Notes: generated by a model not told the origin, from the sequence alone. Counted from the first letter of the stretch, positions 1 through 10,680 are shown. The stretch: 64,000 bases of DNA from Diplonema papillatum (GCA_030068145.1 JAPJBO010000528.1:1-64000); one strand, 5' to 3'. Numbers and translations: made by a program.

Positions 1-159
1 AGTGCATGCTAATCCATGTGGTTCATGTACTTAAAAGAACTCAATGCTTAACGGCTTTATCACGTGGGCGGCCCTGAGATTACCCCCTCAGGCGACACCA
101 CTTTATCTTTAGCCATACTTCAACCCTCTTAGACCCCTCGACTACAGGCCCAAGCCCTC

Positions 160-960
160 CCATTACCAAAAGCCCCGAAGGCATCCCTGCGAAGAGTCCG
201 CTGAACTCTAGCTTTCAGACCAGCACAACCGGTTCAGTAGTAGTATAAACAGCTCATTTTCGCGTTTCGTTCCTCCCTCTCCCTTACAACCACAGTAGTA
301 GAAGTGTAAACAACGCATTTCCGTGTTTCTTTCCCCTGGCTTCCACCGTAAAGCGTGGTCCGCGCAATTGGGGTCCGTGTACGGCGCAGGAACACTGTAA
401 AGCTCTGCCAGCGCCTGCAACACCCTTCTCCCCCGTAGGGGTGGCCGCACCTCTCGCGGGAGAGACCGCCCCCTTGCACTCTAGCTCCCAGGACCCGCTT
501 TTCCTCTACCCCTGGCCCGCTGTTGGGTAAAACATGGTCGACACAATAGGGGGTTGTGCTGTATGACACCATGGCACTGTTTTGTGCTTTCCCTTCCGCT
601 TCTGTATTACGTGATCCACACAGTAGGGTTCGAGCCCGACGGCTCAGTAGCACCATGTTGTGCTTTCCCTTCCGCTTCTGTATTGCGTGGTCAACACAGT
701 AAGGAGTTTGAGCCCGACGGCTCAGTAGCACTGTTTTGTGCTTTCCCTTCCGCTTCTGTATTACGTGGTCAACACAGTAGGAGGTTTGAGTCCGACGGCT
801 CAGTTGCACTGGTTTGTGCTTTCGGTGCGTTCGACAGGCCTGTGCTGCCAGGTAACAGCCAGTAGCGTCAGGTAGGCTGCCACGGTACACAAACCAGAGC
901 CATTGGATGTCAAATGTTGCAGAGTACAAACCCCCGTAAAAACTACCGACGCCCATGCGC
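160..960. repeat. Dispersed repeat F, copy 1
   Basis: About 800 bp that recurs with high similarity at about 25,600-26,480 in the same orientation. It includes the segment from the CCACCGTAAAGCGTGG region through the tandem units at 565-830 to the GTAGGCTGCCACGG region. Parts of the same family also occur inverted at about 39.64-40.06 kb. No coding capacity is convincing. The first 130 bases share a separate short repeat with about 39,800-39,870. Confidence 0.8.
565..830. repeat. 78-bp tandem repeat inside repeat F
   Basis: CTCAGTAG/CTCAGTTG anchors recur at 643, 721 and 799, giving a 78-bp period. The second family copy shows 77-78 bp spacing at 26,114, 26,191 and 26,269. Each unit carries a GGCTCAGTAGC string (tRNA A-box-like) and a GGTTCGAGCCC/GGTTTGAGTCC string (B-box-like). 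Confidence 0.8.
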
Positions 961-1084
961 TAGGTAGCCTGCCGCGGCACACAACCCAAAACCAAGCACA
1001 CCAGCCTTTTCTCTCCCCGCGTTTGTATTCGAACCTCTCGAGCATTTGTTTTTCGGTCCGCACCCACACAAACGGGGGCTTTTT

Positions 1085-1390
1085 TGGCTGTCGGTGCCTG
1101 CGCCCACACCGCATTCGCACCCTTGTGTGTGTAGAGGTTCTTGCGGGAGGAGTCCCCTTGCACTCTAGCTCCCTTGAACCTTCCGGACCTCTCTTATCCT
1201 GTAATACGCAGTCCACGCAATCGGGGTCTGCCGTGCGACTCACCACAATTAGCACGGTCTCCGGGTGCCCAGTGCCCCGTGTAGACCACAATCCAGGCCC
1301 TCGCCAAATCATTTACAAGCAACCACAAGTATACAAAAGAAACAGTTTTCTGTGTGTGTGTGGGTGTGTGTGTGTGTGTGTGTGTGTGTT
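1085..1390. repeat. Dispersed repeat ending in (TG)n
   Basis: This segment (CTGCGCCCACACCGCATTC onward) is repeated at 28,246-28,505. In both places it runs directly into a TG/GT microsatellite: an imperfect run of roughly 40 bp here and 312 bp in the second copy. Confidence 0.8.
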
Positions 1391-1404
1391 TTTTTCATAT
1401 GAGT

Positions 1405-3008
1405 CGATGCCAAAAGGGGGGGGGGGGGGTTTGGGCGGAAAAATCCCCGCATAGTTCACCAGGGTCTGACGGGTACTGAGGCCCCATACCCTTCCTAAAA
1501 CATCATTCTGCGTTCAAATACGCCCTCAGAAGCCTCCGGAGAGCCTTCTATGATGTCCCAAATGCAATTTTTGTGGGTTTTTAGGGGGTCCCCCCGTCTG
1601 CTGGCCGTAAACCGCCATAGAAGACACATATGCAACCTGATGCTGGGTCGCTCCTCGGAGCAAAATCTCGGCCTAAACACACGTTTTCGGCGTTCTCTAT
1701 CATTCTCCAGGTGCATTCGACCCTCGGACTTCATAAATTATCTCGCTTACAGGTGTTCCGGGGTGTGCAAAAACAAGGCGAATGGACCCTACAGACCGTA
1801 CCACGCCCTGCCTGTCTATACAGGCTTTGGGGTCGAATTGCGCCGCCTTGGCGCCATGTGCACCGTTTTGGTCTCGTTTGTGCTGCTTTGGGATCCACTA
1901 AGAACTCTGGGTCTGATTTGCGGGACGCTTTGCTCGGTTTTGGTGGCCCACTTTCACCGTTCAAAGTGCATCCAGTGGTGAAGACTTTGCGCCGAAGCTG
2001 GAGAGGAAGCGACCCAGTAGGCGCCACTTCACCGTGAGCGGGTCTCGGAACAGGACTCAAACTGTGGCCCAGGTGATACTGCCGACCATGGCGGGTGTGT
2101 GCGCCACACAGTTTGTCTGACCAAGCTCACTGCACAGGAGCTTGCCACACATCCCTCGGGTCATGTGCCGCCTGTGCAAAGACATCCAGCGAGAAGCACT
2201 TTGCAGCCATGGGTGAGAAAGATGCCAGAAGGGAAGACATTGCCAGGAAAGCTCTGAAAGCCTGCCCTGAAAGCGGTGAAGCCTGCTTCACAAATCATGA
2301 AGTGAACGCGTCGTAGTCAACCGCTTGAGAACGGCTGATGATCGCCTGTTACTTAACGCTTGTCCTACTTCGTTCACCAAGCCTTGCAGAATCACCAGAA
2401 TAGCATAACATGATGTAGGTAGAAGCCTGAACAGGCCTTAGAACAGTGAAAGTGGGCGCCAAAACCGAGGAAAGCGTCCCGCAAATCAGACCAGAGTTCT
2501 TAATGGACCCCAAAGCAGCACAAACGAAGCCCGAAACGGTGGATGTGGCGCCAAAGCCGGTGCAGGTTGACCCCAAAGCCTGTATAGACAGGCAGGGCGT
2601 AGTTCGGTCTGTCCCCAATGCAGGGGGCCATTCTCCTTATCTTTGCACGTCCCGGAACACCTGTGAGTGAAAGAAACCACGAAGCCCGAGGGTCGAATGC
2701 ACCTGGAGAGTGCTAGAGAACGCCGAAAACGTGTGTTTGGGCTGGGATCTTGCACAGAGAAGCGACCCAGCATCAGGTTGCGTATGTGTCTTCTATGGTG
2801 GTTTACGGCCAGCAGGCGGGGGGACCCCCTAAAAACCCACAAAATCGCATTTGGGACATCATAGAAGGCTCTCCGGAGGCTTCTGAGGGCGTATTTGAAC
2901 GCAGAATGATGTTTTAGGAAGGGTATGGGGCCTCAGTACCCGTCAGACCCTGGTGAACTATGCGGGGATTTTTCCGCCCAAACCCCCCCCCCCCCCCTTT
3001 TGGCATCG
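1405..3008. mobile_element. Foldback-type element with ~560-bp terminal inverted repeats
   Basis: The left end starts CGATGCCAAAAGGGG and the right end finishes CCCCTTTTGGCATCG. The inverted match continues inward over about 1405-1963 and 2440-3008 with moderate divergence and small indels, leaving a loop of about 480 bp. The arms include long G or C runs just inside the ends. I see no transposase and no clear target-site duplication. It looks like a non-autonomous DNA transposon or a foldback element. Confidence 0.8.
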
Positions 3009-3009
3009 T

Positions 3010-4560
3010 ACCATATTGAAACTATGCTATTACTGCAGGGAATAGTTGACTGGACCTCTTGAGTTTGTGCTACCCACGATTTGGGGAGTCGGGAAACCGA
3101 CCCCCCCGTTCGTGAGAAAAAGCGAAGAAGGAAAACACCTCCTTTTTTTCTTGTCCGGGAAAAACACGCAGTCTTTTATCCCCGAGGTTTTATTATCCCG
3201 CAATCGAACCAGGTTGTAATACCTAAGCACATACACACCTTCTCCGGTAGCTCCCGGCTCAGCCGACTTACGCGGCCTTCTTAAAACGCCGGTGCTTCCT
3301 CACGGGCCCCGACCCACGCCTGCGTCCTCTCCATCCAACCCTCTGTTTTTTTCTTTCTCTGTATCTCCAAGTTCTCCCCTCGTGCTGGCACCACGAAGCG
3401 AGGTCCGTCGCTGCTAGCGGGCCCAGAGAAGGGAAATAAACCCATCTGTCGTTGTCAAGAGCTGCTGACTCTACTATTCCTGTTTCCTTCCGCGTGGAGG
3501 CACACGGAAGAGGGTCTCCGCATGGGGTGCCAACCCCTGCGAATAAAAGGCAGCCTCTTCCACGGCAGGACTTTTCTCGCAAGGTGGCCGGTGCTTCCTC
3601 ACTGGCCCCGACGCACGCCAGCGTCCTCCTCCAAACCCTCGCTGTCTTTCTCTCCCCCTCTTCTCCTGCGTACAAGGAAGCGAAGTTTGGCGCGGCCAGG
3701 TTTGGCTCGGGAAAAGTCGAAACCTGTTCATCACACCGATACTCCACGGCGATGCAAATCGCGTAGACGTTGTTTACCTCAGTGTGTATTGACTTTTGAA
3801 GCCGACTATGCCCTGGGTTGGTGCGCTGGGCAAGCAATATCGTGCTACTTTGATGTTGGTATCAATCTAAACAGCAAGATTTGCGTAGCTTTAGCGAGCT
3901 CCTGCTGGACGCAGTCGAAGCACGCGGGATACAAGCACAGCCTCAGCCTCGAAAGTGCGCGCGTTTTACCGGCAAGGCATGTCGGGAGGTTTTGCCGCTG
4001 GTGGTGCGATTATCACACAGAACCTCTAAACCACAATAAACGCTAGAACCCGTCCGCTCCCAGAGAAAGGGAAATACAATTTGAGTGGGCTAAACACGCA
4101 GTCTCTTCCCCTCAGGTTTTTATTGTCGCAAGCGAATTCCCGTGTGCATGCCGGGCGGCGCGCACACGGAACTAAGCGCCCATGCGGGGCCTCAAGCTCA
4201 TCCGACAAACTATTCAGAAACGGGTGGCGCCGGAAAACCGTACACCGCGAGAGTAGGAGAAAGTAGAAAGGGAAAACTAGAGTTTTCGTTGACCGCAGTC
4301 GACGACCTGTAGGGCAATTCATACTCATTCTAATCGGCATCCCTCTTCTTGAATCGCGAACGATCCCTTCGCTGACCTCCGCGGCGTTTTGAAAAGTTAA
4401 AAGCCTATTGTTCCTTCCGCATGGAGGCACACGGAAGAGGGCCTCCGCAGGGGTGCCGACCCGCGAGTAATAAGGTGCCTGGCAGGTTTGGTTTTATCCG
4501 AGTCTAGAGGTTTGGTAAATTTGAAATTCTCATATTTAGCTCTCCAGCGAGCTATCCCAC
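3010..4560. repeat. Gene-free stretch of decayed dispersed repeats
   Basis: No supported gene. A segment starting GGTGCTTCCTCAC appears at about 3289 and again at about 3588. The CTTCCGCGTGGAGGCACACGG segment at 3485 recurs at 4412. A GCAGTCTTTT/GAGGTTTTATTGTCGC repeat at 3170 and 4100 is related to sequence at 37,850 and to the array at 50.3 kb. The 3030-3110 segment (GGGAATAGTTGACTGGACC) recurs at 51,625. The string CTCTAAACCACAATAAACGC at 4025 matches the empty site of the MITE at 27,014. Confidence 0.6.
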
Positions 4561-4577
4561 TTTTCTGGGGCAGGCCG

Positions 4578-5155
4578 TGGGGTACCCCCACCCCGGACAT
4601 TTCTCTACCGTTTTTTTTTTTTTTTTTTTTTGGGTACTTTTTGAGAATTCACAATTGGCGAAAATTTTTCTCGCGGCGGACAACGGCGGGGCACAGTCGT
4701 CAGTGGACGACGTTTCCTGACCTACGGGTGGTAGGTTCTGTTCCCGCCGGTGGACTTTTTTCCGGGTCCGCACCCAGCATCAAAAGTTCACCAGGGGCGG
4801 TCCGGAGGGGCCCTCCCGGGCCCCCAACTTGCCTTCATCCCGAACTTTGCATCAGGGTTTTCCGGGGGGGGTCCGGGGGGGGGCCCTCCCCCCCGGGTAC
4901 GCGCCCCGAACTTGCTATCATCCCAAACTTAGCACCAGGTCCCCGAACTTGCCACCAAACGCCCAGCTTGGCATATCAAAATATTTGCACATTTAGCCAC
5001 AATTTAGCCACAACATTGTGGCTAAAGTTGTGGCCCAATGGGCCACATTGTGGCAAAAAAAAGTTGTGGCTAACCAGCCCTGCGTGGGGTACCCCACCCC
5101 GGACATTTCTCTACCGTTTTTACATGTTACTTTTGAGAATTCACAATTCGTCCAG
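4578..5155. repeat. Direct repeats around a homopolymer and G/C-run region
   Basis: The segment GGGGTACCCC...CCCCGGACATTTCTC, ending in TTTGAGAATTCACAATT, occurs at 4578-4660 and again at 5090-5155. The first copy contains a poly-T run of about 20. Between them are G-runs and repeated GTGGCTAAA/GTGGCCCAA strings. No gene is seen. Confidence 0.6.
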
Positions 5156-5337
5156 TTTTTGGCAGATTTTGGCCATTTTTCATACTTGTCCCGCGCCTTA
5201 AAAAAAAAGCGGGATCCCCGCTTTTTTTTTTTCCTCCCCCAAATCTGGAAAAAGCGGGGAAAAAGCGGGGAAAAAGCGGGGAAAAAGCGGGGAAAAAGCG
5301 GGGGAAAAGCGGGGTATTCAATACTCACCTACCTGCT

Positions 5338-5751
5338 TCAGAGCTCACCTTCTTCTTCACTACCCGTCGGGTACTCATCGTCACAGTCTCCTGGAGCCAA
5401 ACACTGTGTGATGTCGCCGTTGATGAGGAGTTTTGCCCTGAGCGAGAGCTCCTTCGGGGTCAGCCGCTGGCGGCGCTTGTTCCCTGAGATCGTACTCAAG
5501 GTTGAGAACCCCGAGTCGACCCCAGTGACAACTGGGCATGTATTCAGCATGCCCAGTGCGCAGCTGCGGAGGGCAGCGAACTTGTCGCATGCCTTCCACA
5601 CAGACCGCATGTCGCGTCCGACTTCGACTGTGTTGTCGCTGAGCCACGTGCGGTATTCAGCAGCTGCCTCTTCTGTCCAAAAAGGACAGGAGTCACGGAA
5701 CGTCCGAAGCACCGACTCGATCTGGGTGTTATCGTCGTCCGTGATGATCAA
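5338..5751 (-). CDS. hAT transposase C-terminal (dimerisation) domain-like protein, fragment
   Basis: About 137 codons with no in-frame ATG at the upstream end; the frame opens at a TTG that overlaps the stop of the preceding minus-strand frame. The region with FAALRSCALGMLNTCP, then a GFSTLSTISGNKRRQRL stretch, resembles the C-terminal dimerisation block of hAT transposases (small-residue helix, FS..S/K, R..L, then an N-containing helix). The tail is acidic (EYPTGSEEEGEL). There is no RNase-H-like catalytic core upstream, so it cannot be a complete transposase. It could be the C-terminal exon of a short hAT-derived gene whose first exon is 5748-5966, joined by a frameshift or unrecognised intron. 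The family call is by eye. Confidence 0.45.
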   Translation of the reverse strand: MIITDDDNTQIESVLRTFRDSCPFWTEEAAAEYRTWLSDNTVEVGRDMRSVWKACDKFAALRSCALGMLNTCPVVTGVDSGFSTLSTISGNKRRQRLTPKELSLRAKLLINGDITQCLAPGDCDDEYPTGSEEEGEL

Positions 5752-5966
5752 GCGTCAACGCTCGTGCTGTCGCTGTCGCTGTCGCTGCCAGCCGAAGTCG
5801 CTTCGGTTTCATAGCCGTCGCTGTCGCTGTCGCTGCCAGCCGAAGAAACGGCCTTCGGGGCGACACTCGGGGGGACCGCCCTGATTTGCTTCTTCGGAGC
5901 GGCCTTCTTGGCCACGGGCCCGTCCGAGCCAATGTCCCCGGCACCGCGCTTGGTCTGTGCAGGCAT
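5748..5966 (-). CDS. Small nuclear-type N-terminal ORF, probable first part of the hAT-derived gene
   Basis: 72 codons from ATG. It has a basic KKAAPKK cluster that could be a nuclear localisation signal, then two AGSDSDSD acidic repeats. Its stop overlaps the first codon of the hAT-like frame (5338-5751) in another frame, so the two are probably one gene with a frameshift or short unspliced feature. A TATA-like TATATGATATAG (minus strand, about 6030) lies about 60 bases upstream. No family is recognised for this piece alone. Confidence 0.4.
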   Translation of the reverse strand: MPAQTKRGAGDIGSDGPVAKKAAPKKQIRAVPPSVAPKAVSSAGSDSDSDGYETEATSAGSDSDSDSTSVDA

Positions 5967-6314
5967 TTCTTTTTTCGCCCTTTTTTTCTCGCGCCTGCAG
6001 TGTTCCTTTAACGCCGATGGCCCGGGCCTATATCATATAACGCCTGTGCCGCCCTGCGCTCCCGTCAGCAGGTGGATCCTGCACTTGTGTCTCCACGGGG
6101 ACTCAGCCGTGCGCGGCATCGGACGGAAGCATGCCTGCAATACGACCCGAGGGCCTCCGAGCCTCGTCGACGCATGCCCCGACAGGTGTGGATGACCTGT
6201 TCGCCCATATTCGTCCAGAATTATGTAGTCTGATCCCCCGCTTTTTGCCCGCTTTTTCCCCCGCTTTCCCCGCTTTTTTTAAGGCGGGGACACAAGGCGG
6301 GGGGGGGTACAAGT

Positions 6315-6940
6315 ATGATTTTTGCTGATTTTTTCCAGAATCTGGCCATTTTCGGCCATTTCTGCCGATTTATCCAGATTTTGGCCATTTTCGGCCGTTT
6401 TTGCCGATTTTCCAGAGTTTGGCTGCCAAAATCTGGAAAATTCGGTGAAAATGGCCAAAATCTGGAATATTCGGCGAAATCTGCCGAAATCTGGAAAATC
6501 CGGCAAAAATGGCCGAAAATGGCCAAAATCTGGAAAAATCGGCAGAAATGGCCAAAATCTGGAAAAATCTGGAAAAATCGGCTAAAATAGCCAAAATGAC
6601 CAATACCTAGCCCCCCCCGTGCATAAGATGGATAAAAAACTCGGGGTTTGGCGGTATCCATCTTAATCAAGGGGGGTATCCATCTTAAACACGGGGGCAC
6701 TGTAGACTACAGTGTAGTCACTTTGCACAGGGGTACCTCACCCCCGTGTTTAAGATGGATTGGCATTATCCATCTTAATCAAGGGGGTTTGGCTATCCAT
6801 CTTATGCACGGGGGGGGGCTAGGTACCTGGAAAAATCGGCAAAACGGCCAAAATGTGGAAAAATCGGCAAAAATGGCCGAAAATGGCCAAAATCTGGAAA
6901 AATCGGCAAAAATGGCCAAAATCTGCAAAATCTGGAAAAA
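6315..6940. repeat. Degenerate AAAATCTGGAAAAATCGGC array
   Basis: Short units built from AAAATCTGG, AAAAATCGGC and AAAATGGCC are repeated dozens of times. The units read on the minus strand in about 6315-6420 and on the plus strand in 6420-6600 and 6826-6940, so the array has an inversion point near 6420. The MITE at 6604-6825 interrupts it. Reading frames across the array are artefacts of the repeat. Confidence 0.75.
6604..6825. mobile_element. 222-bp MITE with ~30-bp terminal inverted repeats
   Basis: The left end TACCTAGCCCCCCCCGTG and the continuing GCATAAGATGGATA are matched in inverted orientation at the right end (6795-6825). A second inverted pair (TCTTAAACACGGGGG / CCCCCGTGTTTAAGA, about 6675 and 6742) is nested inside. 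It sits within the AAAATCTGG array, which continues on both sides. Confidence 0.75.
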
Positions 6941-6966
6941 CCACCTGGTCCGGGCTCCTGGTAAGT

Positions 6967-7030
6967 TCCCCGAAACTCCCCGACACTTCCCCGAAACTCC
7001 CCGCAACTCCCCGAAACTCCCCGATACTCA
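6967..7030. repeat. CCCCGAAACT decamer array, left
   Basis: About six units of the 10-bp motif with single-base variants, next to the inverted end at 6941. The same motif in the same orientation recurs at 9148-9245. Confidence 0.85.
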
Positions 7031-8196
7031 GCCCGATTTTTGTGGGAAAAAGTGGGGCTGCCGGTGGGTGGGCAGGTGTACAGGTTGGTAGTTGAGTGGA
7101 CAGATGGGTGGATGGTGGTGGGCAGGTCGGTGGATGGGTGAACAGGTGGGTAGTTGGGTAGACGGGTGCGGGCAAGTGGGTGAGGTGTGCAGGTAGGTGT
7201 GCTAGTGTGCTTCGGACGCGGCTCTCTTGAGCCGTCTGTGTTCCTCCTCCTCCGATCCTCTTCCTCTACTAACCGGATGCATCTACCAACTGTAGCTTGG
7301 ACTCCTGGGCAGTTGTTGAGGCACACCCTGCCTGCGGATTCGGAGGGCCTCAAGGCGAACCAGCAGTTGCTGGAAAACCTGCAGGACCTGCCTTTGAGTC
7401 CTTGGACACAGGGAGGAGTCTGAACAGGACGCGTCGTGTGCATGTGCGCAGGTTCAACCATCATCTGACTCTTCTGTTTGCGGTTGCAACCTTCGGTACC
7501 ACGAGTTTGCCATTCTTATGTCAAACTCTCCAATCCCCTCTTGGGTTTTGGTTTGGGCAAAAAGTATTCGCGCCCGCCATCTCCCGATGACCTTCCCACT
7601 TCTGACCACGCTGCAGCAGTCACGTGTAAACCGGGCAGACCCAGTCGTCCCCCATCTGGTCCCGAACGACGAGCACCGCTCCTGCACCCGAGTTTAGCCT
7701 TCGATGATTGGAAGCCGCATCGGAAACAGTGGGTCAACCCATCCCGGAATTCTGAATTCGTGCACCCGGTTGAAAGGAGTGTCCACTTCGGAGTCCACGT
7801 TCACTTATGTGGGGAGTTGTAGAGTACGGGAGGAACCGGAAATCCCGGAAAGATGGTACCCGCATTCCAACTCGTCTCGGGAATGGTCAGTCGACGACCG
7901 TATGCAGGTGGGTGGAGGCCCTGGGACTGCGAAGGTGTGACCACCCCATAAGGAGGACACTCTATCTTGCGTTATCTCTCTGTCCCAGTCGCCATAGCAA
8001 CCGTATCCTTGGCCAAGCATCATCCTGCAACCCTGCTTTCGGATGGCCATCGTGCCTCTCATTTTGGTTATCAACCTTACTCCTCGCTCGAATTGCCGTC
8101 TTCGACCGTAGCTGCCCCTGGTCCTGGTGGTTAGGGTTAGCATCTGCTCTCTTTCGTGACTACCTCTTCGTGCTACCTCTCTTCGTCACTGGTACC

Positions 8197-9135
8197 TTAT
8201 CTTGACCTCTGCCCGCCGCGGAGTGCACGTCTCTGTCTTCGATGATGGCGAGTCCTTACGCCGCCGCTTCGTTGCAGCGGCCGTCCTAGTGTCGTCGCCT
8301 TGTCTTCGGCGTTCTCGATGGCGGTGTTGGCGCCGGCATCCGCCGCTTCCCTTGTGGCGCTTTGGGCCGATGGTCGCAGCCTGCGTCTCGACTTCGGTGT
8401 CGCTTCGGGCGTCCCCAGGGGCGAAGGCCCGCGCTTCCGTCTCTTTGCCGCCGACTCCGCACATCGGCATATCGTGCTGCAGGCAGGCATCCGCGGTGTG
8501 AGTTCCTGCAGCATTCCGCGATCGTCTTGCACGTCCCGCACTGCGTCATCCTGTGCTTCTCGCAATACTTCACGGCGAGGCCGTCCCCTGTCGCGTGGTG
8601 TGCCTCGGCAGCAGCGCGCTACCGACGCTTGCCGATGCTTGCACTCTTCGCATTTCGCTTTGTGATGTCTCGTGCACACTCTCTCGTCCTTGGTGGTGGC
8701 CTGGGCACGCCTACCTCCATGCACTGGGTCTCCGCCGCCCACTAAATTTACCCTCTTCTGCCCCTTCTTGCCGGAGGTGCCGTCTTCGAAGGCGTCCCAC
8801 CAGCACCCATACGTGGAAAATACGTCCATCCCCCAGACCTCATCATTGAAGGCGTGCCTGTTCGTCCCCAGCTGCGACTCGAGCACGAGCATTGTCTCTG
8901 TACCCGCACGACCTCTGGTGGAACAGTTCCTGCTCTCCTTGCCGCAGCGGATCCTGTCGCTACCTGTGTCAAACCGTGCCAACCTGTACCTCCCAGTCTG
9001 TCCTTCCTTCTCAGCCTCTATCTTCGTCTTCGGGGCATAACCAAACACGGGACCGCTCTGCGCAAGGTAGGGCCATAATAACGTAACCCCCTCCCCGCCT
9101 TCGCCAAGGCCGGCTGCAGGGAAAGTGGTCGCCAC
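8197..9135 (-). pseudogene. Unrecognised ORF with C..H....C..C motifs, probably frameshifted
   Basis: A 312-codon open frame. I do not recognise a family. One part reads VCTRHHKAKCEECKH, a CxxHxxxxCxxC pattern. The next, in another frame (8286-8573, minus), reads YCEKHRMTQCGTCK, the same pattern. Two adjacent, similar metal-binding-type motifs in different frames suggest a tandem Cys/His repeat protein broken by a frameshift near 8580-8600. The rest is arginine-rich low complexity. It lies inside the putative decamer element and could be its cargo. Confidence 0.3.
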
Positions 9136-9147
9136 AAAGGAAATACC

Positions 9148-9245
9148 CCGAAACTCCCCGAATTTCCCCGAAACTCCCCGAAACTCCCCGAAATTCCCCG
9201 AAATTACCCGAAACTCCCCGAAACTCCCCGATACTCCCCGATATT
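9148..9245. repeat. CCCCGAAACT decamer array, right
   Basis: About ten units of CCCCGAAACT/CCCCGAAATT followed by CCCCGATATT. It lies just inside the inverted GGACCAGGTGG end of the putative element. Confidence 0.85.
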
Positions 9246-9584
9246 TTCGTCTGGACCAGGTGGAAAAATGAAAATTTCAAAAATTTGCTCAAAATATGCC
9301 AAGTGCATTTCCCTGACAAAAGTCAAGTGGGAATTTAATGCCAGCTAATTTCGTGCAAAGCGCCGGCAGAGAACGAAATCCACTGACACGAATTTTCTTG
9401 TCTGTGGGTTTCGGGCTCTGTCGCTTTCCGGGACTGGCGACACTACCTGGGGTCGAATATGCTTTCCCACACTGACCGCTGATTAAAGTGGTCTCTGCCC
9501 TGCCAGTTGTCCCCCGTCCCTTCTTTCCAATTCCATTAAAGCCAGACCAATCCACAACGACCGCCCCCTTCTTTTTTTTTTTCA

Positions 9585-10035
9585 AGCTTCTGGGTATGAC
9601 TTAGTGGTCTTCGGGCCTGCCCCGGTTGCTGCGCGTGATTTCTGATAGACTTAGTGGTTCTTCGCGGCTCTCCCCTTCTTTTTTCTAGCTTGTGGGTATG
9701 ACTTAGTGGTCTTCGAACCTGCCCCGGTTGCCGCGCGTGACTTCCGATGGGCTTATCGTGCTATCGGTTGCCCGCCTCTTTTCAATCAGTTACCCGCCTC
9801 TTTTCAAGCTTCTGGTTGACTTAGTGGTCTTCTGGCCCGGTTGCTGCGCGTGACTTCTGATAGACCTAGCGTGCTATCGGTTACCCGCCTCTTTTTTCAA
9901 GCTTCCGGTTGACTTAGTGGTCTTCGGCCTGCCCCGGTTGCCGCGCGTGACCTCCGATAGACTTATTGGGGTGTCGGGCCTGCTATCAGTTACCCCGCCT
10001 CTGAAGCTTCCGGGTTTGACTTAGTGGTCTTCGGG
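9585..10035. repeat. Degenerate ~110-bp tandem repeat
   Basis: Roughly five units, each with GACTTAGTGGTCTTC, CCCGGTTGC(C/T)GCGCGTGA and a TTACCCGCCTC block, with variable deletions. No gene. Confidence 0.75.
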
Positions 10036-10244
10036 CCTCGACAGTCGCAGGCCCAGCAGAGGTCCCGGGAGCCGGAGCCCGCGCGCGTCAGCACAAGGAT
10101 GAAGCGCAAAGAGGAGCGGGTCCAACGACCGACTCGCTGGCGGTTCTCCCCGTGTTTAATGTTTAGGTTCGTCATCACACCATCAACGCGGGAGGGGCTC
10201 GCCTCGTCCGCGCATCTCCTGCTCAACAGTCCGGACACTGCGTT

Positions 10245-10680
10245 GTTGCAGCGCCGGTTTTGTCGGCTCCTGATCGGCCGTGGTAAGTTCCAGCTCCAGG
10301 CTGAGGAGGTATGAGTTCGCCGAACGCGCCTTCGACGCCGTACTAGTGGCGAGGGACATGCCCAGACGAAATGACGGCGGCGATGACTGCGCAACGACAC
10401 CGGTTCAGAGGCCCAGCGCATGCGCGTGGGATTTTTGACGCTGGCAAGAGCGGTCCAATGTATCATCGCCATCCATCAACGCTGATGCAGCGCCGATCTT
10501 GTCGGCTCCCGGTGGCAAGTTGCAGCCAGGACTGAGGAGGTATGTTTCGCCAAGCGCGCCTTTGACACGACGCCGTACTAGCAGATCACGACGGAATGAC
10601 CGCGGCGATTCGTGTGCAAAAACACCAGCTCATGTAGCCCAGCGCATGCGCGTGGATTTCTTGACTGGCTGGAGAGGTCC
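10245..10680. repeat. Decayed tandem duplication, ~240-bp unit
   Basis: The block from TTGCAGCGCCGG through CTGAGGAGGTATG to GCCCAGCGCATGCGCGTGG occurs at about 10,245-10,450 and again at about 10,486-10,680, with many differences. A short frame downstream (about 10,690-11,030) is not recognised. I see no supported gene from here to 11,700. Confidence 0.65.

Larger units (their letters stand above)
5190..6290. mobile_element. hAT-like element with inverted ends and subterminal arrays
   Basis: The strings CGCCTTAAAAAAAAGCGGG (about 5194) and CCCGCTTTTTTTAAGGCG (about 6268) form an inverted pair. Outside them a CATACTTGT motif is also inverted (about 5180 and 6308). Arrays of AAAAAGCGGGG lie just inside both ends in opposite orientation (about 5245-5320 and 6235-6275). 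Between them lie two minus-strand reading frames, one resembling a hAT C-terminal domain. The exact ends and target duplication are not resolved. Confidence 0.5.
6941..9263. mobile_element. Putative 2.3-kb element with CCACCTGGTCC ends and decamer arrays
   Basis: CCACCTGGTCC at 6941 is inverted as GGACCAGGTGG ending at 9263, and AAAAA flanks both sides (6936-6940, 9264-9268), a possible 5-bp target duplication. Just inside each end is an array of the decamer CCCCGAAACT (6967-7030 and 9148-9245), in the same orientation at both ends. The interior carries a low-confidence minus-strand reading frame. The short inverted ends could be coincidental. Confidence 0.4.
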
